Positions 30,675 through 38,255 of a stretch of DNA of 44,725 nucleotides are shown here, piece after piece. A model generated the notes under the pieces. The model did no database searches and was not told the DNA's origin. It saw only the letters and a list, made by a program, of their open reading frames with translations. This DNA comes from a virus, in IMG/VR virus record IMGVR_UViG_3300035099_000078, positions 1 to 44,725 of that record. One strand, written 5' to 3'. The position numbers were made by a program, and so were the translations under genes. The number at the start of each line of letters is the position of its first letter. Position 1 is the first letter of the stretch.

Positions 30675-31586
30675 ATGCCTACTACAAGAACAGCGAACCT
30701 TTCAGCCTTGTTGTATCCGGGGCTGCACAAGGTGTTTTTCAACGAATACAAAGGAATCCTCACCAAGACGGAATACGACAAGATATTCAATATCGAGACT
30801 TCCACTCAAAACTACGAGAAGGTTTATGAAATGACCATGTTGGGTGGCAGCATTCCTGAAGTTGGTGAGGGAGAACAGATCACCTACGTCGACCCTGTTG
30901 GTGGCAATACCGTAACGTTTACCCATAAGAAATGGGGACGTGGGTTTGCAATCACCGAGGAAGCGTACGAAGATGATCTGTATCGTACTATTGGGCCCAA
31001 TGCTACCAAGGCGCTTGCCAAGGCATCTTCCAACACTATCGAAGTCCAGGCGGCAAGCGTGCTGAACAATGCTACTAGCACGACCTACTATACTGGATTC
31101 GATAGCAAGGCTCTTGCTAGCACGTCGCATACGGTGCTATTCACTGGTGGAACCTATGCCAATCGTCCAGCAACCCTTGGCGCTCTTGGAATTACCACTC
31201 TTCAGGCAGCAGTTCTCAGGATCGAGAAATGCCCCGACCAGGATGGGGTGATTGCCGGCCTTCGGGCTAAGCTTATCGTCATTCCTCCTGATCTACGGTT
31301 CCTCGCCCATGAACTTCTGAAGAGCGAATACAAGCCCTTCAGTGCAAACAACGAGGTCAACGCTCTTGCTTCAGAGGGACTCAGCTACTTCGTTAGCCAT
31401 TATCTCTCCAGCACAACCTTCTGGTGTGTACTGGCTGACAAGCACAACCTGAAATTCTTCTGGAGACGCAAACCAAGATTCGATCCCAGCGACGACTTCG
31501 CTACTGGGAATGCGCTGTTTAAGGTGACACAACGCCATATTCAAGGCTTCGGAGATTGGAGAGGTTTCGATCTCGGCAACACATAA
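30675..31586 (+). CDS. Major capsid protein
   Basis: The 303-residue protein shows features of the HK97/Mu-gpT-type major head subunit: an N-terminal segment (LLYPGLHKVFFNEY), the E-loop-like strand SIPEVGEGEQITYVDPVGG, the conserved GRGFAITEEAYEDDLY spine helix, and an A-domain end (IVIPPDLRFLAHELLKSEY). No N-terminal delta domain to be cleaved is obvious. AAGGAGG precedes the ATG. It is the last gene before the HNH insertion. Confidence 0.9.
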   Translation: MPTTRTANLSALLYPGLHKVFFNEYKGILTKTEYDKIFNIETSTQNYEKVYEMTMLGGSIPEVGEGEQITYVDPVGGNTVTFTHKKWGRGFAITEEAYEDDLYRTIGPNATKALAKASSNTIEVQAASVLNNATSTTYYTGFDSKALASTSHTVLFTGGTYANRPATLGALGITTLQAAVLRIEKCPDQDGVIAGLRAKLIVIPPDLRFLAHELLKSEYKPFSANNEVNALASEGLSYFVSHYLSSTTFWCVLADKHNLKFFWRRKPRFDPSDDFATGNALFKVTQRHIQGFGDWRGFDLGNT

Positions 31587-31589
31587 TTC

Positions 31590-31636
31590 AATAATTTCAA
31601 TAGGTTAGGATAGTATTTCCAGTCTATGAAATTATT
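31590..31636. other. Inverted repeat downstream of the capsid gene
   Basis: AATAATTTCA (31590-31599) and TGAAATTATT (31627-31636) are exact reverse complements; TAG/CTA extends the stem after a bulge. The stem is AU-rich and has no U-run, so it is weak as a terminator. It borders the HNH promoter. Confidence 0.5.
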
Positions 31637-31638
31637 AC

Positions 31639-31667
31639 TTGACACCTCCCTCGGTGCAGGTTATAAT
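31639..31667 (+). promoter_or_regulatory. Perfect consensus promoter of the HNH gene
   Basis: TTGACA (31639-31644), a 17-base spacer, and TATAAT (31662-31667) match the sigma70 consensus at all twelve positions. The expected transcript start is near 31674, downstream of the first arm of the hairpin that covers the gene's ribosome binding site. Confidence 0.9.
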
Positions 31668-31692
31668 GATTGTAACTATACTGAGGGAGGTG
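31643..31692 (+). promoter_or_regulatory. SD-sequestering inverted repeat
   Basis: CACCTCCCTC (31643-31652) is the exact reverse complement of GAGGGAGGTG (31683-31692), and four more pairs including two G-U extend the stem inward. The second arm contains the GGGAGG ribosome binding site of the ATG at 31697. RNA started upstream would fold it away; RNA from the internal promoter lacks the first arm. Confidence 0.75.
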
Positions 31693-31696
31693 CAAA

Positions 31697-32413
31697 ATGG
31701 AATTCCAGAAGAAGTGTGAAGTATGTTTGACTGATTTTGTAACTGACAATCCACTGAAACGAGCCTGTTCAACCGAGTGTTCCTTTGCATTGCGTTATCA
31801 AAAGGTGCGGGAATGGAAGCAAAGGAAGAAAGAGGAAAAAGAGAAAGAACGCAAGGTTTGTGTTCAGTGCGGTAGGGAATATAAGCCCAATATTTATACT
31901 CCCCACCAAAAGTATTGTTCTTTGGAATGTCGAATAAAGGCAAGATTACCAAAAGATACAGGTTATCCAAGAGAGGCACAATGTGCATACTGCGGTAAGC
32001 CAATCGTTGTTACCCAGGAGCATCCGCACAGGAAATATTGTGGAGTTAGATGTCAGCATCGAGCCAATGTTAACAACTACAATAGAAAGAATGCTAAACA
32101 GCGTGGAGTATTTGCCAAAAAAAGCAGGTGGAACGGCAATTGGTTTTCGGCTTTAGAGCGGGATGGCTATAAATGCAGATTGTGCGGAGCTGATGATAGA
32201 AGGTCTTTGGAAGTGCATCACTTGGACAATAGAAATTGGACTGCTGATTACAAAGATGCCAATCATGACTTGGATAATCTTATGACACTTTGTAAGACTT
32301 GCCATAAGAAGTTTCATACAATCGTGTATGAGATGATTGATGGCAAATTCTATGTATCTGGTTTGGCTATAGACTTTTTGAAGCCAAAGCAAATTTTCAT
32401 TAAGGAGGTATAA
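31697..32413 (+). CDS. HNH endonuclease with N-terminal zinc fingers
   Basis: The 238-residue protein has three Cys-pair zinc modules (CEVC..CSTEC; CVQC..CSLEC; CAYC..CGVRC) and then an HNH domain: CRLCG, LEVHHLDN, HDLDNLMTLC and CHKKFH. The His-His pair, the Asn of DLDNL and the last His form the catalytic site, with a structural zinc in the C-x-x-C pairs. It interrupts the capsid region, has its own promoter, and uses more AT-rich codons, all typical of a free-standing homing endonuclease. It cuts DNA, probably in the same region of phages that lack it. Confidence 0.85.
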   Translation: MEFQKKCEVCLTDFVTDNPLKRACSTECSFALRYQKVREWKQRKKEEKEKERKVCVQCGREYKPNIYTPHQKYCSLECRIKARLPKDTGYPREAQCAYCGKPIVVTQEHPHRKYCGVRCQHRANVNNYNRKNAKQRGVFAKKSRWNGNWFSALERDGYKCRLCGADDRRSLEVHHLDNRNWTADYKDANHDLDNLMTLCKTCHKKFHTIVYEMIDGKFYVSGLAIDFLKPKQIFIKEV

Positions 32414-32414
32414 C

Positions 32415-32651
32415 ATGGCTCAGTACACAGCAGAGAGCTCAGGAAACAAGTTCCTGATTAAGGATTCTGCCGGTAATCCTATCTTTGGCGTAGACTTTGT
32501 GGGTGAAGGGGGAACTACCTCGTTTCCAGTCTTGATTATGGATGTTAGCGGGGTTAGTTACTATTACTGGCCCAACAGTTCCGGTGTTCTCAGGTATGGG
32601 ACAACGGAGCCTACTACGTCTACCCAGGATACGGCTGGTAGTGCGGTTTAA
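32415..32651 (+). CDS. Small beta-rich virion-region protein, 78 aa
   Basis: The product is polar and beta-rich (KFLIKDSAGNPIFGVDFVG; SYYYWPNSSGVLRYG), without charge clusters or membrane segments. The middle 'D-S-A-G-N-P-I-F-G-V' resembles short structural proteins placed after capsid genes. AAGGAGG lies upstream, at the end of the HNH gene. Before the HNH insertion it would have followed the capsid gene. A head-completion or decoration role is possible. Confidence 0.6.
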   Translation: MAQYTAESSGNKFLIKDSAGNPIFGVDFVGEGGTTSFPVLIMDVSGVSYYYWPNSSGVLRYGTTEPTTSTQDTAGSAV

Positions 32652-32658
32652 CTATAAC

Positions 32659-32695
32659 AGAGGGATAGATTCTTCTATCCCTCTATCTTCTTGGG
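32659..32695 (+). terminator. Rho-independent terminator candidate
   Basis: AGAGGGATAGA (32659-32669) and TCTATCCCTCT (32674-32684) form a perfect 11-bp stem with loop TTCT, followed by a mixed U/C tract (ATCTTCTT). It probably ends or attenuates the capsid transcript ahead of the glycosyltransferase genes. Confidence 0.65.
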
Positions 32696-32707
32696 ATATT
32701 CATCTAT

Positions 32708-34117
32708 ATGTCTAAAGGAGATATAACTCTCTGCATTCTTATAGCTTCTGGTTGGGAAAGACCCGAGATTCCTGCTGTTCAGGCAGAAAGGCTGAATTTC
32801 CTTTTGACTTCTATACTTGTTATTAACGATCCTCCTAATGTTAGGATTATTGTATGCGATGATTTTTCTGAAAATACGAGAGCCCAAAAGGAATGCCGCG
32901 ACGTCTGCAATAAGTTTGGAGTAGAATATTTCCTTAAACCTTATCCCTGGAAGGGTCCTTGTGGCAACTATAACTTCGCTGTAAGCCTATGCGACACCGA
33001 ATTTATCGCCATGCTTGGGGATGATCAGTTCTGCACTCCTGGCTGGTGGAAATACATGACTTACTTTATTGAGCACAACAGGGACTTGAAGTGGGGAATG
33101 CTGGGCTGGTCGGTGATATTTGCAGAAGATCTGGTGAAAATAGGATTTTTTGATAGAAGGGAAGATTTCTACAATTTTAAGCAGAAGATCTTCTGTCTTC
33201 AATTCAGCAATCTTGATAGAAAAATCATAGACGGTAACTGGTGCAATTGGGATAAGCCCCGCTTCAGGGGATGCTGTTCTGGAACAGCGTTTGTTATTCG
33301 TAAATCCTTGTGGGAACAGTTTGGCGGATTTTACGAGGAGCTCTATCAATTTGACGAAGATTATGGAGATAATGTCTGGAATCTGACTGACTATTACTGT
33401 ATCCAGGTTCCAACTCCTCCCATCGTTCACTATGGAGGAGCTTGTAACTGGCCTCCAGAAAAAGGTCCTTCGGACGAGAGGTGGAGGAAGGGTTGGAAGA
33501 CAAGGCCATTTGTTCCTGTAAAATTTGAAGAGAGGGGAAAGAAGGCAGCAGAGAAAATAAACAGCATTGGAGATTCTGCTCTTGCGAATGTCAATTTTAA
33601 GCCACTAATTCCTGAACGGCCAGAGAAGAAAGATCATATTCTTGACCTTGGATGCGGAAAGAACAAGAGACATCCTAAGGCAATTGGGATTGACATCATA
33701 GGCAAGCCCATAACCGATGCTGATATTATCTGTAATTTAGGATTTGATTATCTTCCATTTCCAGACAGTAGTTGCTCTTTAGTTATGGCCCACGATGTTC
33801 TTGAGCATATTCCCCATACAGCTTGGATAATGGACAGGGGAATCATAAGGAGACTTCAACCAACAATCTTCCTCTTCAATGAAGTTTATAGGGTTCTCAG
33901 AAACGGAGGACGATTTGAGATAGCGGTTCCAGTTGAAGACACTGCTCGCTTCCAAGACCCAACTCATGCAAGCGTTTGGAATTACAAAACGTTCGATTAC
34001 TTCTCTAACACCTACGAGGGGTTCAAAGAGGCTTATGGCCATACGAGCAATTTCAAGCTTATAAAGAGAGAAATGGACGGTCAACATCTTCAGGTTTTGC
34101 TGGAGGCGATAAAATGA
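32708..34117 (+). CDS. Fused glycosyltransferase (GT-A) / SAM methyltransferase
   Basis: Residues ~1-270 are a GT2-type glycosyltransferase: the nucleotide-sugar strand IIVCDDFS (D51-D52), LGDDQF (metal-binding, 103-108) and a later GGFYEELYQFDEDYG. Residues ~300-469 are a class I methyltransferase with motif I ILDLGCGKNK (311-320), AHDVLEHI (motif IV region) and VLRNGGRFEIAVP. The fusion suggests that a sugar is added and then methylated, or that one glycan is modified at two points. The ATG lacks a good ribosome site and follows a terminator, so expression may be low. Confidence 0.8.
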   Translation: MSKGDITLCILIASGWERPEIPAVQAERLNFLLTSILVINDPPNVRIIVCDDFSENTRAQKECRDVCNKFGVEYFLKPYPWKGPCGNYNFAVSLCDTEFIAMLGDDQFCTPGWWKYMTYFIEHNRDLKWGMLGWSVIFAEDLVKIGFFDRREDFYNFKQKIFCLQFSNLDRKIIDGNWCNWDKPRFRGCCSGTAFVIRKSLWEQFGGFYEELYQFDEDYGDNVWNLTDYYCIQVPTPPIVHYGGACNWPPEKGPSDERWRKGWKTRPFVPVKFEERGKKAAEKINSIGDSALANVNFKPLIPERPEKKDHILDLGCGKNKRHPKAIGIDIIGKPITDADIICNLGFDYLPFPDSSCSLVMAHDVLEHIPHTAWIMDRGIIRRLQPTIFLFNEVYRVLRNGGRFEIAVPVEDTARFQDPTHASVWNYKTFDYFSNTYEGFKEAYGHTSNFKLIKREMDGQHLQVLLEAIK

Positions 34118-34989
34118 AACTAGGTCTCCCTTCAGGAGTGGGCGATTGCAGTTGGGCAGTATCCAAGTTGATCAATGCTCCAGAATGGCCAGAGATTGAA
34201 TTCGAGATTGCTGATGGTTGGCCATTCAGGACAGCTCCATACTTCGAGATGCTAGGCAAGAAAGCCACCTATGGACAGTTTCACTATGACGATATCATTG
34301 CTTTTGAGAACTACAATCCCTACAAGACTTGGGAGAATATTAGGTCAAAAGGATACGGTTGCTATTTGATTCAACCCAACCAGCATCTTGAAGCTGGTAA
34401 GCCCCTGCATGAATGGTTGCCAGACCTGGAGACCAGCTACCATTATCCATTAGCTATTCCAGACCTTAAGGCATCCAGACGATATAGTAAGTGTTTTCAG
34501 CCCTTGGAAGAGTACCCCTATTGGGTTGGAATCAGCGCGGCATCTTATCGGGGCTCCAAGGCTTGGAATACCTGGGAGTTGGATTCCTGGGCTGACCTAT
34601 GCTTAAGACTCATTGCTGATGGCTATCATATCTGCCTCATGGGAGGCAAGTGGGATGACCTGACGGATGAGCTCGAATTCCATCTTCCTGTGTCTCCTGA
34701 TCAGGTGCTAAACATCGTTGGCAAGACGACATTCCCAGAGGCTTGCGCAGTCCATAGGCTATGCAAGTTCTACATTGGCTTTTCTTCTGGCCTTGGCATC
34801 ATTAGATCGGTTATGGGTTTACCAACTATTATGCTCTGGCCAGACCATCAGCAGAAACTCAGCACTTCCTGGGCTGATCCAGAAGATCTTTATTCTGGCA
34901 AGTATATCGCTTGTGGATATACAAAACCTAGCTCTATTTATAAAACATTTATACAGCAAGAGGCATCGTTTAGAAAGGAGGAACATTAG
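34114..34989 (+). CDS. GT9/heptosyltransferase-like glycosyltransferase
   Basis: The 291-residue protein resembles the GT-B fold of ADP-heptose transferases: an N-terminal GVGDCSWAV segment, and a C-terminal half with YWVGISAASYRGSKAWNTW, ICLMGGKWDDLTDE, IVGKTTFPEA, and YIGFSSGLGIIRSVMGLPTI, the conserved sugar-nucleotide loop and 'S-G-x-g-h-x-A-x-x-x-x-P' element. It would transfer a sugar from a nucleotide donor, possibly to an LPS-type or virion glycan. The start overlaps the previous gene by ATGA. Substrate unknown. Confidence 0.75.
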   Translation: MKLGLPSGVGDCSWAVSKLINAPEWPEIEFEIADGWPFRTAPYFEMLGKKATYGQFHYDDIIAFENYNPYKTWENIRSKGYGCYLIQPNQHLEAGKPLHEWLPDLETSYHYPLAIPDLKASRRYSKCFQPLEEYPYWVGISAASYRGSKAWNTWELDSWADLCLRLIADGYHICLMGGKWDDLTDELEFHLPVSPDQVLNIVGKTTFPEACAVHRLCKFYIGFSSGLGIIRSVMGLPTIMLWPDHQQKLSTSWADPEDLYSGKYIACGYTKPSSIYKTFIQQEASFRKEEH

Positions 34990-35172
34990 ATGAACATCTG
35001 GCTAAAAGGGTTGTTGAGCGCTGCATTGAGCGGGGCTGCGGTTGGAGCTACTGCCGTTCTAGCAACTCCGATCACCGTTAGCATGGAGAACTTCAAGAGC
35101 TTGGGTTATATGGTCCTTGTTGGAGCCATTGTTGGGCTCCTGAATTATCTCAAACAATCACCACTTCCATAG
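34990..35172 (+). CDS. Small membrane protein, holin-like, 60 aa
   Basis: Two hydrophobic helices (residues ~5-26, GLLSAALSGAAVGATAVLA, and ~37-52, YMVLVGAIVGLLNYL) frame a short loop, and the protein ends LKQSPLP, an ending I recall from small phage proteins often labelled holins. AAAGGAGG lies upstream. It could release the endolysin, but a second, better holin candidate lies at 39634-40047. Confidence 0.55.
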   Translation: MNIWLKGLLSAALSGAAVGATAVLATPITVSMENFKSLGYMVLVGAIVGLLNYLKQSPLP

Positions 35173-35180
35173 GAGGAAAC

Positions 35181-35531
35181 ATGAAGAGGATAATTCTGAT
35201 TGGGCTGTTTTGTTTGTTCCCTGCTGTCTGTTACGCTGGCCCCTTCCTGGTATGTGATCCATATCCGTCAACCGATGTTCAACCAACTGACTTCGAGCTG
35301 GTGATTGACGGTGGTTCAGTTATTATTTCTTCAGCAGTGGATGTAACTGGTGGCAAAGCATTAAAGTATGATGTAGGTGGTGTATCTATTGGCAGTCATA
35401 CTGTATCTGTCAAGGCTTGCAAGGATTACGATGTATGGGGGAGGACTTGCAGTTCAGCTGTAAATTTTACCTTCGCAAAACCGGTGGTTTCTTCTCCTGT
35501 AGTCCCGGCCAATATAAAATTGAGCAAATGA
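35181..35531 (+). CDS. Secreted protein with signal peptide, 116 aa
   Basis: Residues 1-19 form a Sec signal peptide (MKRIILIGLFCLFPAVCYA), with probable cleavage VCYA|GP. The mature part is beta-rich with pattern VIDGGSVIISSAVDVTGG and TVSVKACKDYDVWG, like a fibronectin-III or Ig-type domain. Four cysteines may form disulfides after export. Phage-encoded exported proteins often act in superinfection exclusion or cell-surface change; nothing here proves that. AGGAGG precedes the ATG. Confidence 0.65.
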   Translation: MKRIILIGLFCLFPAVCYAGPFLVCDPYPSTDVQPTDFELVIDGGSVIISSAVDVTGGKALKYDVGGVSIGSHTVSVKACKDYDVWGRTCSSAVNFTFAKPVVSSPVVPANIKLSK

Positions 35532-35538
35532 GGTAAAG

Positions 35539-36006
35539 ATGGCAGAGATACTGGTGAAGGCAGTAGATGCAACCAATGCTGACCCAGAGAAGGATAGAGG
35601 AGGATGTTACAAGAGAGGCTATCCTGTAGTTGTAAAGGAAGACAATCACCCTGGGTGGGGTAGAGAGGAGGGACCTCCCAACTTTTTTGTTATCAAACTA
35701 CCAGGAGTTCCTGCTGATGTAGTCAAGAAGTATATTGAAGAATGGAGAATTTATGCTGGTATTGATGATAGAGGAATGCCTTGGTATAAAAATTATCAAC
35801 GCAGAAAGTGGAAGATTGGCATAGACAGTTTACCAACAACAGTTAAGAATAAGCTACTTTCTCAAGGTTCTATTACTATTAAGGCAAGTCCTTCTATAAC
35901 AAAATATGATATAGATTGGTCTACTGCTAAGCAATACTTTTTTAATATGGAGACTAATACTGTAGAAACGCAAGACTTGGTCGCAGTTGAAGAAGGTGTA
36001 ATTTAA
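35539..36006 (+). CDS. Hypothetical tail-region protein, 155 aa
   Basis: The protein has a beta/alpha mixture: ILVKAVDATNADPEKDRGGC, then KRGYPVVVKEDNHPGWG and a helical PADVVKKYIEEWRIY. The 'G-c-y-k-r-G-d-p-V-x-V-x-x-D' pattern resembles small proteins encoded beside phage tail genes. It ends by overlapping the next ATG (1 base). No family recognised. Confidence 0.55.
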   Translation: MAEILVKAVDATNADPEKDRGGCYKRGYPVVVKEDNHPGWGREEGPPNFFVIKLPGVPADVVKKYIEEWRIYAGIDDRGMPWYKNYQRRKWKIGIDSLPTTVKNKLLSQGSITIKASPSITKYDIDWSTAKQYFFNMETNTVETQDLVAVEEGVI

Positions 36007-37010
36007 TGCCAACAGAAGTAATAAAAGTTGTTGACCCAGATAATGGTTCAGGAACAGATTATACTTCTCTTTCTGCCTGGGAGGCTGGGCAACAACAGGA
36101 TTTGGTAACTAACGATAGAATTGCCACTGCCAAATGTCGATGCACGTCTGGCAGTGCAGATACTGCGGCTCTTACTATTGATGGATGGACAACAAACTCA
36201 ACACACTACATAAAGATTTGGACTGATCCAAGTGAAGGTTACAGGCATAATGGCAAATGGAATACGCAAAAGTATAGGTTGACAGTTACTGGCGCAAAAG
36301 CTATTAGCAATAATATAGGATATGTTAGGGTTTTCGGGCTTCAAATATCAATTGATGGAGGTCAGGAAGCGTTTAGTGCCCCATTTCCGATTGGGGTCAC
36401 AGGAGAAATTTATGTAGGTTATAACATTATTAAAGCAACAGCCGCAGGAAGTGATACTAAAGGGATTAAGATATTTAGAGTTTCTGGTTCTGTTTATATC
36501 TATAATAATATTATTTATGACATTAAACAAACTGCGGCTACCTCTGCTGGTATAGAAATATATGGTGTAACTTCAGCTCCTGTTTATAACAACACGGTTG
36601 TTGATTGTTATTATGGTTTATGGTCAGAATTGGGTACCGTGATATTAGCTAAAAACAATATTGTTAAAGGTAGTGGTGATGTCAATGCTTATGTAGGAAC
36701 ATTTGTTTCTGGAACCGATTATAATGCCACTGATGGGACTGATGATATTGGGACAGGAACGCATAATCGCACTTCTCAAACTTTTACTTTTGTTGACGAA
36801 GTTAACGATGATTTTCACCTTGCTTCAACCGACTCTGGAGCAAGAGACCATGGTGTAGATTTATCTTCCGATCCCACTTTTGCCTTCTCTGATGACATAG
36901 ATGGCCAAACCCGTTCAGGCACTTGGGACATCGGAGCGGATGAGTACGTAGCTAGTGGTCTTTCAATAAACATATATGACAGTACAGGTGTAACTGAAAG
37001 TTTAGACTAA
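36006..37010 (+). CDS. Right-handed beta-helix virion protein with one C-terminal YDS repeat
   Basis: The 334-residue protein has a parallel beta-helix pattern of turns rich in Asn and Gly (YIYNNIIYDIKQTA; APVYNNTVVDCYYG; LAKNNIVKGSGD) and ends in the WDIGADEY segment common at the end of such repeats. The last residues, SINIYDSTGVTESLD, match one unit of the repeat protein at 39040-39624, then stop. Beta-helix proteins in phages usually bind or degrade host polysaccharide. The catalytic residues cannot be identified by eye. Confidence 0.65.
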   Translation: MPTEVIKVVDPDNGSGTDYTSLSAWEAGQQQDLVTNDRIATAKCRCTSGSADTAALTIDGWTTNSTHYIKIWTDPSEGYRHNGKWNTQKYRLTVTGAKAISNNIGYVRVFGLQISIDGGQEAFSAPFPIGVTGEIYVGYNIIKATAAGSDTKGIKIFRVSGSVYIYNNIIYDIKQTAATSAGIEIYGVTSAPVYNNTVVDCYYGLWSELGTVILAKNNIVKGSGDVNAYVGTFVSGTDYNATDGTDDIGTGTHNRTSQTFTFVDEVNDDFHLASTDSGARDHGVDLSSDPTFAFSDDIDGQTRSGTWDIGADEYVASGLSINIYDSTGVTESLD

Positions 37011-37019
37011 GGAGGTGCC

Positions 37020-37319
37020 ATGAAAACACTAAAGGATTACTTGGACGTTTTTGGGATCGCAGCGGAGACTTTCAACAGCCTCAACAATATCCACAGCTTC
37101 GATCCCGTGGTAGTCGATGCGGCAACTAAATCTATTGACGACTATCTAACTGGAGGCGGGAGGTTCAAGAGCTATAACGAACTGGTGGACAAGTACCTCA
37201 TCGAGGCGAAGACCATCAAGTTCGATATGGCTAGTAACCCGCAGAAGTATTTTAAGGTTTCCAGCACTACTGGGACGGAAGACAAAGGGTTCTTCAAAAA
37301 ACTATTTGGAGGTAAGTAA
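37020..37319 (+). CDS. Hypothetical protein, 99 aa
   Basis: The protein is helical and polar (TLKDYLDVFGIAAETFNSL; IDDYLTGGGRFKSYNELVD) with a basic C-terminus FFKKLFGGK. A strong GGAGG lies before the ATG at 37020. It sits between the beta-helix protein and a tail-type protein with which it shares a 1-base overlap. No family recognised. Confidence 0.6.
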   Translation: MKTLKDYLDVFGIAAETFNSLNNIHSFDPVVVDAATKSIDDYLTGGGRFKSYNELVDKYLIEAKTIKFDMASNPQKYFKVSSTTGTEDKGFFKKLFGGK

Positions 37320-37801
37320 TGGGCAAAACAGTTTCTGACGGGATCAAGATTCATGGGTTCTGCCGTGTCCAGTTAAAGAACTCCGAGACCAAGGAGCTTG
37401 TTGGAGATTCTGGTTGGCAGGGTCCCAACCAGATTACCAATGACGGGTTCCTGAATTTCCTAGTGAAGCTGCTCGGGGCTTCTGCTGGATCTTCCCAGGT
37501 TGGCTTCATGGCTATTGGGACTGGAACGGCGCCGGCATCCAGTTCCCAGACTCTTCCTGGCGAGATCATGTCCAGCACCAAGCGGAAAGCGGTAACGTTT
37601 ACTAACGTAAACAGCACAACCGCTCAGTTTACTGCTTCCTGGTCCAGCTCCGACATCAGTGCTGCTTATACAATCCAGAATGCTGGACTGTTTGCAGCTA
37701 CAACGACCAATGCAACCTTGTTCGCTGGGCAGACTTACGCCACTAGCCAGTGGAACACGAACCAGGACCTAAATGCCACGTACCAGATCAGATTTTCGTA
37801 A
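37319..37801 (+). CDS. Tail-associated beta-rich protein, 160 aa
   Basis: The product reads like a phage tail/baseplate-tip protein: IKIHGFCRVQLKNSETKELV, NQITNDGFLNFLVKLLGASA, then FMAIGTGTAPASSSQT and repeated Ser/Thr-rich strands. The 'N-x-I-T-n-x-G-l' plus 'i-G-t-G-t-x-a' pattern is common in phage proteins with unknown exact role. No membrane segment. The next gene starts within its 3' end. Confidence 0.6.
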   Translation: MGKTVSDGIKIHGFCRVQLKNSETKELVGDSGWQGPNQITNDGFLNFLVKLLGASAGSSQVGFMAIGTGTAPASSSQTLPGEIMSSTKRKAVTFTNVNSTTAQFTASWSSSDISAAYTIQNAGLFAATTTNATLFAGQTYATSQWNTNQDLNATYQIRFS

Positions 37802-38255
37802 GGCGCATAAGGGCTACTTGCTGGATATTGGTTGCGGTTCCAATAAGCAGCCAGGGTTTATTGGCATGGATAAACGGGCCCTCGATGGGGTTGACATCGT
37901 CCATGACCTTGAGCAATTCCCATGGCCCCTGGAAGACAACTCATGCCATATCATTGTTGGGCACCATATCGTAGAGCATATTAAACCCTGGCTAATGTTG
38001 CAGTTCATGGATGAACTATGGAGGATCATGAAGCCAAATGGCCAGCTTGCTTTGTCCATGCCCTATGGGTGGTCCAAAGGATTTGTTGCTGACCCAACCC
38101 ACTGCAATCCATGCAACGAGGTGACTTGGCAGTACTTTGATCCAGATTATCCGCTTTACAAAATTTATGAGCCTAGACCATGGAAAATAGAAAAGGGATT
38201 CCCGCAATACCAAGTAACAGGAAACCTGGAAGTCGTAATGCGAGCTCGGAAATGA
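37773..38255 (+). CDS. SAM-dependent methyltransferase
   Basis: The 160-residue protein shows class I methyltransferase motif I LLDIGCGSNK (residues 16-25), an acidic D after the second strand (IGMDKRA), the catalytic-region strand HIIVGHHIVEHI, and a late strand LWRIMKPNGQLALSMP. It resembles the methyltransferase half of the fusion at 32708-34117, so the two may share a substrate. Start ATG 37773 has AGGA upstream and overlaps the preceding gene by 29 bases. Confidence 0.8.
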   Translation: MPRTRSDFRKAHKGYLLDIGCGSNKQPGFIGMDKRALDGVDIVHDLEQFPWPLEDNSCHIIVGHHIVEHIKPWLMLQFMDELWRIMKPNGQLALSMPYGWSKGFVADPTHCNPCNEVTWQYFDPDYPLYKIYEPRPWKIEKGFPQYQVTGNLEVVMRARK

